Positions 38,483 through 45,715 of a stretch of 64,000 nucleotides of DNA are shown piece by piece. Location: the NCBI RefSeq assembly GCF_016862095.1, contig NZ_BOMH01000058.1, forward strand, positions 62,001-126,000, in the 5' to 3' direction. Origin of the DNA: Actinoplanes cyaneus. GTDB taxonomy: Bacteria; Actinomycetota; Actinomycetes; Mycobacteriales; Micromonosporaceae. The translations under genes and the position numbers were made by a program. Within the stretch, counting starts at the first letter, position 1; each line of letters starts with the position of its first letter. The notes under the pieces were generated by a model. The model made no database searches. It saw only the letters and a list, made by a program, of their open reading frames with translations, and was not told where the DNA came from.

Positions 38483-40513
38483 TCAGAGCAGGCCGCCCAT
38501 GATCGGGTCGGTGATGCTGTCCTTGCCGTTCTCGAGGTGGCCGGCGTACTGCGTCACGGTGCTGCCCGCCGTGACCGTGACGTCGTACCAGCCGTGCGTG
38601 GCCGCCGCGTGGATCTGCGACGTGCGGATGGCGCCGGGGCGCAGGCTCAGGGTCGAGGCACGCCCGGTGTAACGGTCGGAGACGGTCACCTGCGCGTGGC
38701 CACGGCCCTTGTTGCGGATCTCCAGCAGGACGGTGTGCGCGTGCTCGTCGTAGCGCGCCCGCACCACGATCCTCGCGTCGCCGCGGACGAACCGGCGGTA
38801 GAACCCGTTCGGCCCGTGCACCTCGACGTCGTCACCGGTGAACGCGCTGATCAGGTGCTTGCCCGGTTCGACGGTGAACGAGAGCGGATCAGCCCCTGAC
38901 GGCCGTACGGCGAAAACCGCTGTTGATCTTCCGGTGTTGCGCAGTTCGATGGTATCGGCGGTCGCGTCCGCGTGCAGCGTGTACGGCAGGGCCCGGGCCG
39001 GGCGCACGCCACGCTCCTGTTCCGGCAGCGCGGGGCCGGCCGGAGGCACCGGGACCTGGTCCGGCTGCCGGGTCAGGTCGGCCGGCTTGAACTGCGCGGT
39101 CGGGGGCAGGCCGACCGGCCCGCGGTTCGGGGTCTTGAAGTCGAACGCGCTGGTCAGGTCCCCGGCGACGGCCCGGCGCCAGGGGGTGATGTTCGGCTCG
39201 GCGATCCCGAAGCGCCTCTCCAGGAAACGGATCAGCGAAGTGTGGTCGAAGGTCTGGGAGTTGACCCAGCCGCCGCGCGTCCACGGCGAGACGACGACCA
39301 TCGGGACGCGGATGCCCAGGCCGTACGGCCCGGCGGGGTGCCCGGGGCCGGTGAAGATCTCGTTGACGGTGGACACCGTGGAACGCGCCGGGTCCGGCGT
39401 CGGCGGGACGAGGTGATCGAAGAAGCCACCCTCCTCGTCGTACGTGATGAAGAGGGCCATCTTGGACCAGATCTCCGGCTTGGCCGCCAGGATGTCGATG
39501 ACCTGCGAGATGTACCAGGCGCCGTTGTGCGGCTCCCAGTTCGGGTGCTCGGTGTAGGCCTCCGGCGCGACGATCCACGTGACCTGCGGCAACGTCCCCT
39601 TCTCGACGTCGGCGCGGAAGTCCGTGAGCAGCCGGTCGGGGCTGCGGCCGAGCTTGTTCACCTCGGTGCCGGTCTTCGCCCGGTCGGCGAGCGGCGTGCC
39701 GGGTTGCGCGTTCTGGTACTGGTGGAAGTAGAGCAGCGAGTTGTCGCCGTAGTTGCCGATGAACGGGTCCGAGGTCCAGCCCCAGGACCCGGCGGCGGTC
39801 AGGCCGAGCCCGACGTCCTGGTAGACCTTCCACGAGACGCCGGCCTTCTCCAGCCGTTCGGGGTAGGTCGTCCAGTCGTAGCCGGCCTCGGCGTTCGTGA
39901 TGACCGGGCCGCCGCCCTTGCCGTCGTTGCCGACCCACCCCGACCACATGTGGTAGCGGTTCGGGTCGGTCGGGCCGAGCAGCGAGCAATGGTAGGCGTC
40001 ACAGACCGTGAACGCGTCCGCGAGAGCGAAGTGGTAGGGCAGGTCGGCCCGGGTGTGGTGGGTCATCGTCTGCACACCCTTGTTGGGCACCCACCGGTCG
40101 TAACGCCCGGCGTTCCACGCGGCGTGAGTGTCGTCCCAGCCGTGCGGCGGGTCCGGCAGGAACGTCGCCCCGAGGTCCGCCACGTCCGGCCGGAACGGCA
40201 GCAGCCCGTCCTGGCGCCACACCGTCTCGCCGGACGGTTTCCGGGCCGGGTGCGGGTCGGCGAACCCACGGACGCCGCGGAGCGTGCCGAAGTAATGGTC
40301 GAACGAACGGTTCTCCTGCATCAGGAAGATGACGTGCTCGACGTCCCGGAGCGACCCGGTGCGGTTGTTCGCCGGAATGGCGAGCGCCGCCTCCAGGTTC
40401 GCGGGCATCGCGGCGGCGACCGCCGGCATGCCGAGCATCTGCAGAAACTGTCTACGATCCACACTGGCCACGGCCGCGGACGCTATCCACCCGAGGTGAC
40501 CACCGGGTGACAT
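38483..40513 (-). CDS. Tat-exported phosphocholine-type phospholipase C
   Basis: 676 residues. A twin-arginine signal DRRQFLQMLGMPAVAAAMPANLEAAL starts near residue 19, so export is folded and across the Tat pathway. The phosphoesterase domain (~50-450) has IFLMQENRSFDHYFGTLRGVRGF with the catalytic Asn/Glu/Asp-rich site, LGPTDPNRYHMWSG, ITYDEEGGFFDHLVPP and RVPMVVVSPWTRGG. Two C-terminal beta domains follow (~510-676), including YTGRASTLSLRPGA. It hydrolyses phospholipid head groups; family members release phosphocholine. Start uncertain: ATG 40513 lacks a ribosome-binding site, and GTG 40471 or 40462 begin closer to the Tat motif. Confidence 0.92.
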   Translation of the reverse strand: MSPGGHLGWIASAAVASVDRRQFLQMLGMPAVAAAMPANLEAALAIPANNRTGSLRDVEHVIFLMQENRSFDHYFGTLRGVRGFADPHPARKPSGETVWRQDGLLPFRPDVADLGATFLPDPPHGWDDTHAAWNAGRYDRWVPNKGVQTMTHHTRADLPYHFALADAFTVCDAYHCSLLGPTDPNRYHMWSGWVGNDGKGGGPVITNAEAGYDWTTYPERLEKAGVSWKVYQDVGLGLTAAGSWGWTSDPFIGNYGDNSLLYFHQYQNAQPGTPLADRAKTGTEVNKLGRSPDRLLTDFRADVEKGTLPQVTWIVAPEAYTEHPNWEPHNGAWYISQVIDILAAKPEIWSKMALFITYDEEGGFFDHLVPPTPDPARSTVSTVNEIFTGPGHPAGPYGLGIRVPMVVVSPWTRGGWVNSQTFDHTSLIRFLERRFGIAEPNITPWRRAVAGDLTSAFDFKTPNRGPVGLPPTAQFKPADLTRQPDQVPVPPAGPALPEQERGVRPARALPYTLHADATADTIELRNTGRSTAVFAVRPSGADPLSFTVEPGKHLISAFTGDDVEVHGPNGFYRRFVRGDARIVVRARYDEHAHTVLLEIRNKGRGHAQVTVSDRYTGRASTLSLRPGAIRTSQIHAAATHGWYDVTVTAGSTVTQYAGHLENGKDSITDPIMGGLL

Positions 40514-40627
40514 TTACGCGTGTAGATGACGCCGCCGAGAGGGCGGCCGGGATATGCCTCAGGATATAGACCGGATTCCGACCGTGGCCCGATTCGCCGG
40601 GCCGCGGACGGCGGCAGACTTCCGGTC

Positions 40628-40885
40628 ATGGAGATCGACAGTGGCCGTACCCCGGAGAACGCACCCACCAGCCGGACCCGCACCTGGATCCGGCGCATGG
40701 TCATCGCCGCCGCCTGTGCGCCGCTCTCGGTGATCACGGTGCTGCACACCATGGGCCGCTCCGGCGACTTCGGCGTGCTCGGGAGGTGGTATGTCGTGCT
40801 GCCGCTGACGCTCCTGGGTGTCTTCGCCTGGGCCCTCGTCGAGAAGGCGGCCGGGTGGTCGGCCGAGGAGCCGGGCGGCCGCTGA
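40628..40885 (+). CDS. small two-helix membrane protein
   Basis: 85 residues: polar N-terminus to RTRTWIRR, then helices at ~22-42 (RMVIAAACAPLSVITVLHTMG) and ~52-70 (WYVVLPLTLLGVFAWALVE), with a short acidic/Gly tail. ATG 40628 (MEIDSG) is chosen because the upstream part of the frame overlaps the divergent lipase-C promoter. Function unknown. Confidence 0.5.
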   Translation: MEIDSGRTPENAPTSRTRTWIRRMVIAAACAPLSVITVLHTMGRSGDFGVLGRWYVVLPLTLLGVFAWALVEKAAGWSAEEPGGR

Positions 40886-40982
40886 GGCGCTCCGGGCCCA
40901 CGGTGACCGGGCCCGAGCCGGCGCTGGGTAGGGTGTGGCCATCATGGCCCGCCCGCACACCTGATTCCTGCCCGCCCTGCTG

Positions 40983-42908
40983 GTGGCGGGTCAGCTGATC
41001 CTGTGGCCGGGCCTCTCCCGCACCCCGGTCGACCCGGTGCCGGCGATCGCGTTCGCCGTCGTCTGCCTGGTGACCGGCGCCGCCCTCGTCCTCCGCCGCA
41101 CCCACCCGGTGCCGGCCCTCGCCGCGGTCGTGGCCGGGACCACGATCGCCGCCTGGGTGGCGCCCGGCGAGCAGCAGTGGCTCGTGCCGGGGGACGCGGC
41201 GATCGTCATCGCCGTCGCCGACCTGATGGCGCTGTTCAGCGTGGCCGCCCGCTGCTCGCGCCGCACGCTGCTCGTCTGCTGGGCGGCTGTCGTCACGGTG
41301 CAGACCGTGCCGAGCGTGGTGGACGGCGCCGACGATCTGCTCCTCGAGGTGGTCGCGGATGCGGCGGCCGGTGCGCTGGTCGCCGCGCTGGGCCGGATCC
41401 GCGGGCGCTGGACCCGGGCGCGTGCGGACGCCGTACGCCGTCTCGCCGCGGCCGAGCGGGCGCGCCTGGCAGCCGAGGTCACCGAGCGCAACCGGCTGGC
41501 CCGTGAGCTGCACGACGTCACGGCGCACCATCTCACCTCGATCGTGGTCAACGCGCAGGCCGCGAGCTTCCTCGGCGATCAGCGGCCCGAGCTGCGGGAG
41601 GAGTCGCTCGCGTTCGCCGCGCGTACCGGGCGGGAGACCCTCGCCTCACTGCACCGGCTCGTGGAGATCATGCCCGCCGGCGGTGTCGAGGAGCGCGAGC
41701 CGGCCCTCACCGAGCTGGCCGAGGTCTTCCGGGCGCTCGGCCAGCGGATCATCCTCCGGCTTCCCGGCGGTGAGCCGCCCGCCGAGATCGCCGCCGCCAT
41801 GCACGGCATCGCGCGCGAGGCGCTCACCAACACCCTCCGCTACGCGCCGGGCAGTGCTGTCACGATCCTTTTCCGGTACGACGGTGACGAGGCCGAGCTC
41901 GTGATCGAGGACGACGGGACGACCGCGGGCACCGCCGGAGTGGCCGGAGCGGCCGGGCTCGGCGGCGGCCGCGGGGTCGCCGGGATGCGTGATCGCGCGG
42001 TGGCGCTCGGCGGCAGCCTGGACGCCGGTCCACGGGACGGCGGCTGGCGGGTGCGTGCCCGGGTGCCGTTCGCCGCGCCGGTGCCGGAGCGGGGCTGGAT
42101 CCCGCGCAGTCAGGTCGTGGTGGACACGGCCCTGGCCGTCCTGACACTCATCGTGCCGGTGGCGGGGCTGGCGGCGGAGGTGAGCGACGGCGGCCTGACC
42201 CCGGCGGTGGCCGTGCTGGTGCTGCTGGCGATGCTCGTGCACGTGCTGCCGCTGCTGTGGCGGCGCACCCGTCCGTGGTGGGTGTTCGCCGCGGTCGCGG
42301 CGACCGGCTGGCTGGGGCCGGTGCTGACCGCCACGGTGCTGCCCGGCGGTCGCGGCTGGCTGTTCCTGTTCAGCGCGGGCGCCGAGTTGGCGGCGGTCTA
42401 CGCGGTCGCGGCCTGGAGCGCGCGGCGGGAGCGGGCGTGGCTCGCGCTGGTCGCCGGTGTGCTCTCGCCGGCCCTGGTGTTCGCGACGCTGCTGATGACC
42501 GAGCCGGACGACTTCGCCGGGCCGGTCGGCGCGCTCGCCGGGGCGATGCTCGCGGCGGTGTACGTGTTCCTCGGGATCCTGCTGCTCAGCGTGCCGGCGA
42601 CCCTCGCGTGGCTGGCCGGGAACACGGCCCGGCAGCGGCGCGACCTGCGGCGGCGCCGTGAGGAGGACGGGGTGGCGGCGGTGACCGCGCAGGCCGAGCA
42701 GCGGGCCCGCGGGGAACGGGCGCGAATGGCGGCCGAGCTGCGCGAAGCGGTGCTCCGGCACGCGGCCGAGGTCCCGGAGGCGGCCGGGCGCGGCGACCTG
42801 GCCGGGGTCCTCGGCGCGGCCAAGCAGTCCCTGACCGCGATGCGCACCATGCTGGACGGCCTGCACGCGGCGCCGGGGACCGGGGGAGTGCCGCCATCAT
42901 CCGGGTGA
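40983..42908 (+). CDS. NarL-type sensor histidine kinase with duplicated, degenerate second half
   Basis: 641 residues. First half: membrane helices (~4-135), HisKA_3 with His177 (RNRLARELHDVTAHHLTSIVVNAQ) and HATPase (MHGIAREALTNTLRYAPGS, GGGRGVAGMRDRAVALGG). Second half: a new set of about five helices (~380-545) and a HisKA_3-like helix ARGERARMAAELREAVLRH in which the His is replaced by Arg, with no ATPase. GTG 40983 is probably not the ancestral start: ATG 40944 opens MARPHT then an in-frame TGA (40962), after which the frame continues FLPALLVAGQ. It overlaps its response regulator by 4 nt. Confidence 0.85.
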   Translation: MAGQLILWPGLSRTPVDPVPAIAFAVVCLVTGAALVLRRTHPVPALAAVVAGTTIAAWVAPGEQQWLVPGDAAIVIAVADLMALFSVAARCSRRTLLVCWAAVVTVQTVPSVVDGADDLLLEVVADAAAGALVAALGRIRGRWTRARADAVRRLAAAERARLAAEVTERNRLARELHDVTAHHLTSIVVNAQAASFLGDQRPELREESLAFAARTGRETLASLHRLVEIMPAGGVEEREPALTELAEVFRALGQRIILRLPGGEPPAEIAAAMHGIAREALTNTLRYAPGSAVTILFRYDGDEAELVIEDDGTTAGTAGVAGAAGLGGGRGVAGMRDRAVALGGSLDAGPRDGGWRVRARVPFAAPVPERGWIPRSQVVVDTALAVLTLIVPVAGLAAEVSDGGLTPAVAVLVLLAMLVHVLPLLWRRTRPWWVFAAVAATGWLGPVLTATVLPGGRGWLFLFSAGAELAAVYAVAAWSARRERAWLALVAGVLSPALVFATLLMTEPDDFAGPVGALAGAMLAAVYVFLGILLLSVPATLAWLAGNTARQRRDLRRRREEDGVAAVTAQAEQRARGERARMAAELREAVLRHAAEVPEAAGRGDLAGVLGAAKQSLTAMRTMLDGLHAAPGTGGVPPSSG

Positions 42909-43588
42909 TCATCGTGGACGACCAGCTGATGGTGCGGGCGGGTCTCGCGGCGATCGTCGGCGCGCAGCCCGGCATGCGCGTTGTCGGCGAGGCCGGGGAC
43001 GGCGCGGCCGGCCTGGAGCTGGCGGCGGCCACCACGCCCGATGTGGTGCTGATGGACGTGCGGATGCCGGGCGTCGACGGGATCACCGCGACAGCCCGGC
43101 TGACCGCCGCGGCGAGCGCTCCGCGCGTGCTGGTCCTCACCACTTTCCACCAGGACGCGTACGTCTTCGAGGCGCTGCGGGCGGGCGCGTCCGGTTTCCT
43201 GCTCAAGGACGCCGACCCGGCGGAGCTGGTCGCGGCGATCCGCACCGTGGCGGCCGGGGAGGCGATGCTGAGCCCGGTGGTGACCCGCCGGCTGATCGAC
43301 GCCTTCGCCAGCGGCCGGCTGACCGCGGCCCCGGAGACGGACCCGCGGCTGGAGTCGCTGACGCCGCGGGAGCGCGACGTGCTGGTGGAGCTGGCGCGCG
43401 GACGGTCCAACGCGGAGATCGGGACGGCTCTGGGCATCGCCACCGGCACGGTGAAGGTCCACGTCAACGCGCTGCTGCCGAAGCTCGGTGCCAGAGATCG
43501 GGTGCAGGCCACGATCCTCGCCTACGACCTGGGGCTGGTCCGGCCGGGCGGCGCCTCGCACTTGGGTGATCCGCCGGACAGACCCTAA
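42905..43588 (+). CDS. NarL/FixJ-family response regulator
   Basis: 227 residues: receiver with Asp5/Asp6 (IIVDDQLMVRAG), phospho-acceptor Asp51 (VVLMDVRMPGVDG), Lys in GFLLKDADP, and a LuxR HTH (ESLTPRERDVLVELARGRSNAEIGTALGIATGTVKVHVNALLPKLGARDRVQ). GTGA overlap with the upstream kinase defines the pair. A second such pair follows 9 bp later. Confidence 0.95.
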   Translation: MIIVDDQLMVRAGLAAIVGAQPGMRVVGEAGDGAAGLELAAATTPDVVLMDVRMPGVDGITATARLTAAASAPRVLVLTTFHQDAYVFEALRAGASGFLLKDADPAELVAAIRTVAAGEAMLSPVVTRRLIDAFASGRLTAAPETDPRLESLTPRERDVLVELARGRSNAEIGTALGIATGTVKVHVNALLPKLGARDRVQATILAYDLGLVRPGGASHLGDPPDRP

Positions 43589-43591
43589 GCT
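43562..43591 (+). promoter_or_regulatory. internal promoter for second two-component system
   Basis: TTGGGT (43562-43567), 18-bp spacer, TAAGCT (43586-43591), with predicted start at GTG 43598. The -10 overlaps the stop codon of the preceding regulator. Confidence 0.4.
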
Positions 43592-43597
43592 TCCCGC

Positions 43598-44716
43598 GTG
43601 CGCCGGTGGAGAGCCCTGAGCCCGACGATCCGGGACACGATCGCCGCCGGCCTGCTGATCGCCGCGTCGTTCGTCCCCGGGATCGCGGAGCGCGGTCTCC
43701 AGGTCGGCGAGCTGCACCTTCGCGGTGCGACCGGGCTCAGCGTCGTGCTCCTGGTGATCCAGGCCCTGTCGCTGGCGCCGCGCCGCCGGTGGCCGGCCGC
43801 CGGTCTGGCCGTCGGCGGCGTCGCCTGGGGCCTCTACCAGCTGGGCGGCTATCCGCCGACCGTCGCCGGGCTGGCGGTGCTGATCCTGCTGTACAGCGTC
43901 GGCGCGCACCAGGAGCGGTTCCGCCGGGCGGTGGCCGTCGCCGGAACGGCCGGGTATGTGCTGCTCGCCATCGCCCTGCACCTGCGCGGCTCCGGCGAGG
44001 ACCTGATCAACTACGTGACGTTCTTCGTGGTGCTCGCGGCGAGCTGGGGCGCCGGCGCCTGGGTGCGGTCCCGGCAGCACGAGGAGGCGCGTCAACGGCG
44101 GGCCAGTGTGCTCCGCGCGATCACCGACGAGCGCGGGCGGATCGCTCGGGAGCTGCACGACGTGGTCACGCATCACGTGACCGCGATGGTGGTGCAGGCC
44201 GACATGGCCGGGTTCCTGATCTCCGCCGACCCGGAGAAGGCGGCGGACGGCGTCGCGGCCGTGTCCGGCAGCGGCCGCGAGGCGCTGACCGAGTTGCGGC
44301 GGCTCCTCGGCGTACTGGACGGGGCGGCTCCTGCCGAAGCGCAGCCGGAGCGCGTCGCCGACCTGGTGGAACGCATGCGCCGCGCCGGGCAGCCGGTCGA
44401 CTTCGCCGAGGAGGGCGGCCCCGGGCCCGGCGGTGGTCTCGGGCTCGCCGTCCACCGGGTCGTGCAGGAAGCGCTGACCAACGCGGTGAAGCACGCGCGG
44501 GGCCGCCCGACCCGCGTCCGGGTCCGGCATGCGGGCGACGGCACCGAGATCGAGGTCGTCACCGAGGGGTCGTTCCGCGGTGCGCTGGTGCCCGGGCGTG
44601 GCCTGACCGGGCTGGGCGAGCGCGTCAAGGTGTTCGGCGGGACCTTCGAGGCCTCGGGAACAGAGACAGGCGATTTCGCCGTACGTGTTCAGCTGCCCCT
44701 GGCGGTGCCCGCGTGA
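43598..44716 (+). CDS. NarL-type sensor histidine kinase
   Basis: 372 residues: about four to five helices in ~14-150 (IAAGLLIAASFVPGIA; LSVVLLVIQALSLA; VAGLAVLILLYSVGA; VAVAGTAGYVLLAIA; NYVTFFVVLAASWGAG), HisKA_3 with His187 (ERGRIARELHDVVTHHVTAMVVQADMAG), and a HATPase with VHRVVQEALTNAVKHARGR and GRGLTGLGERVKVFGG. GTG 43598 is probably leaderless (TAAGCT six bases upstream). The stop overlaps the regulator start. Confidence 0.93.
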   Translation: MRRWRALSPTIRDTIAAGLLIAASFVPGIAERGLQVGELHLRGATGLSVVLLVIQALSLAPRRRWPAAGLAVGGVAWGLYQLGGYPPTVAGLAVLILLYSVGAHQERFRRAVAVAGTAGYVLLAIALHLRGSGEDLINYVTFFVVLAASWGAGAWVRSRQHEEARQRRASVLRAITDERGRIARELHDVVTHHVTAMVVQADMAGFLISADPEKAADGVAAVSGSGREALTELRRLLGVLDGAAPAEAQPERVADLVERMRRAGQPVDFAEEGGPGPGGGLGLAVHRVVQEALTNAVKHARGRPTRVRVRHAGDGTEIEVVTEGSFRGALVPGRGLTGLGERVKVFGGTFEASGTETGDFAVRVQLPLAVPA

Positions 44717-45375
44717 TCCGCGTCCTCGTCTGCGACGACCAGGCGCTGATCCGGGCCGGGTTCGTGACCGTTTTCGGACTCCAGCCGGACCTCGACGTGG
44801 TCGGCGAAGCGTCCGACGGCGAGGCGGCGGTGCGGGAGGCGCTGCGACTGCGCCCCGACGTCGTCGTGATGGACATCCGGATGCCGCTGCTCGACGGGAT
44901 CGAAGCCACCCGCCGGCTGGCCGGGCCCGGGGTCCCGTCGCCGCTGAAGGTGCTCGTCGTGACGACGTTCAACCTGGACAGGTACGTGTACGAGGCGCTG
45001 CGGGCCGGGGCCGGCGGGTTCCTGCTCAAGGACGCGCAGCCGGCCGAGCTGATCGACGGGATCCGGACGGTGGCCCGGGGTGAGTCGCTGCTCGCGCCGG
45101 CCGTCACCCGGCAGCTGGTCGGGAAGTTCGGGGAGCGGCTGCGGCCCACGGCGCCGGGGGTGGACGCACGGCTGTCGGTGCTGACGCCCCGGGAGGTGGA
45201 AGTGTTCCGGCTGATCGCGGAGGGACTGTCCAATGCGGAGATCGCGGGGCGGCTGGTGATCGGTCAGGAGACGGTGAAGACGTACGTCTCGCGGATCCTC
45301 GCCAAGCTCAACCTGCGTGACCGCGTCCAGGCCGTCATCCTCGCCTACGAGACCGGCCTGGCCACCACCCCCTGA
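44713..45375 (+). CDS. NarL/FixJ-family response regulator
   Basis: 220 residues: receiver CDDQALIRAG, phospho-acceptor Asp54 (VVVMDIRMPLLDG), GGFLLKDAQPAEL, and LuxR HTH (SVLTPREVEVFRLIAEGLSNAEIAGRLVIGQETVKTYVSRILAKLNLRDRVQ). It pairs with the overlapping kinase. Two complete NarL-type systems in tandem are similar enough (DRVQA.ILAY.LGL endings) to suggest gene-pair duplication. Confidence 0.95.
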   Translation: MIRVLVCDDQALIRAGFVTVFGLQPDLDVVGEASDGEAAVREALRLRPDVVVMDIRMPLLDGIEATRRLAGPGVPSPLKVLVVTTFNLDRYVYEALRAGAGGFLLKDAQPAELIDGIRTVARGESLLAPAVTRQLVGKFGERLRPTAPGVDARLSVLTPREVEVFRLIAEGLSNAEIAGRLVIGQETVKTYVSRILAKLNLRDRVQAVILAYETGLATTP

Positions 45376-45715
45376 CCCCCCGGAGCATCCCAGGCTAGCC
45401 TCCTAGGATGCCGAAGGGCTCGCGAGCCGTGACCGCGACAACGCACCGCCCAGCGGGACAGCCGGACCGCAGGACCGGGCGGCGGACGGTGAGCGGGGCC
45501 GGGGGTGCGTGGCGGGTCGGGCTTACTGGGGTGGTGGCGGCGGGCCGGCTGGTGCTCACGGGTGTTACGGGGCGCCGGTTACACCCGTGAGGGCCAGCCG
45601 GGTGGCGGGACCGGACAGCGGGCGGTGAGCGGGGCCGGGGCGGCGTTGCGGGACCGGGCGTGGGCGGGAGCGGGGTGGTTTGGTGTGGGTGGTGCGGGCG
45701 GGGGAGGATCGCTGC
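45376..45715. other. 340-bp intergenic region with repeats, no gene seen
   Basis: Between the response regulator and the AfsR-like gene. It contains an 18-bp exact direct repeat (CGGTGAGCGGGGCCGGGG at 45487-45504 and 45623-45640), a hairpin element between them (45547-45601), and a Gly-rich end with the GGGGGAGG ribosome-binding site at 45700-45707. A 60-codon frame (45408-45590) spans the hairpin and has no coding character. Confidence 0.6.
45547..45601. repeat. palindromic repeat element, copy 2
   Basis: CTCACGGGTGT (45555-45565) pairs perfectly with ACACCCGTGAG (45581-45591) across a 15-nt loop, and the stem continues outward through CCGGCTGG/CCAGCCGG with two or three mismatches (about 20 pairs in all). 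It shares about 44 bp with the element at 5900-5943. Confidence 0.7.

Noticed and set aside
45408..45590. 60-codon plus-strand frame before the AfsR-like gene
   Set aside because: It runs through the hairpin and direct repeat and has no plausible protein character.
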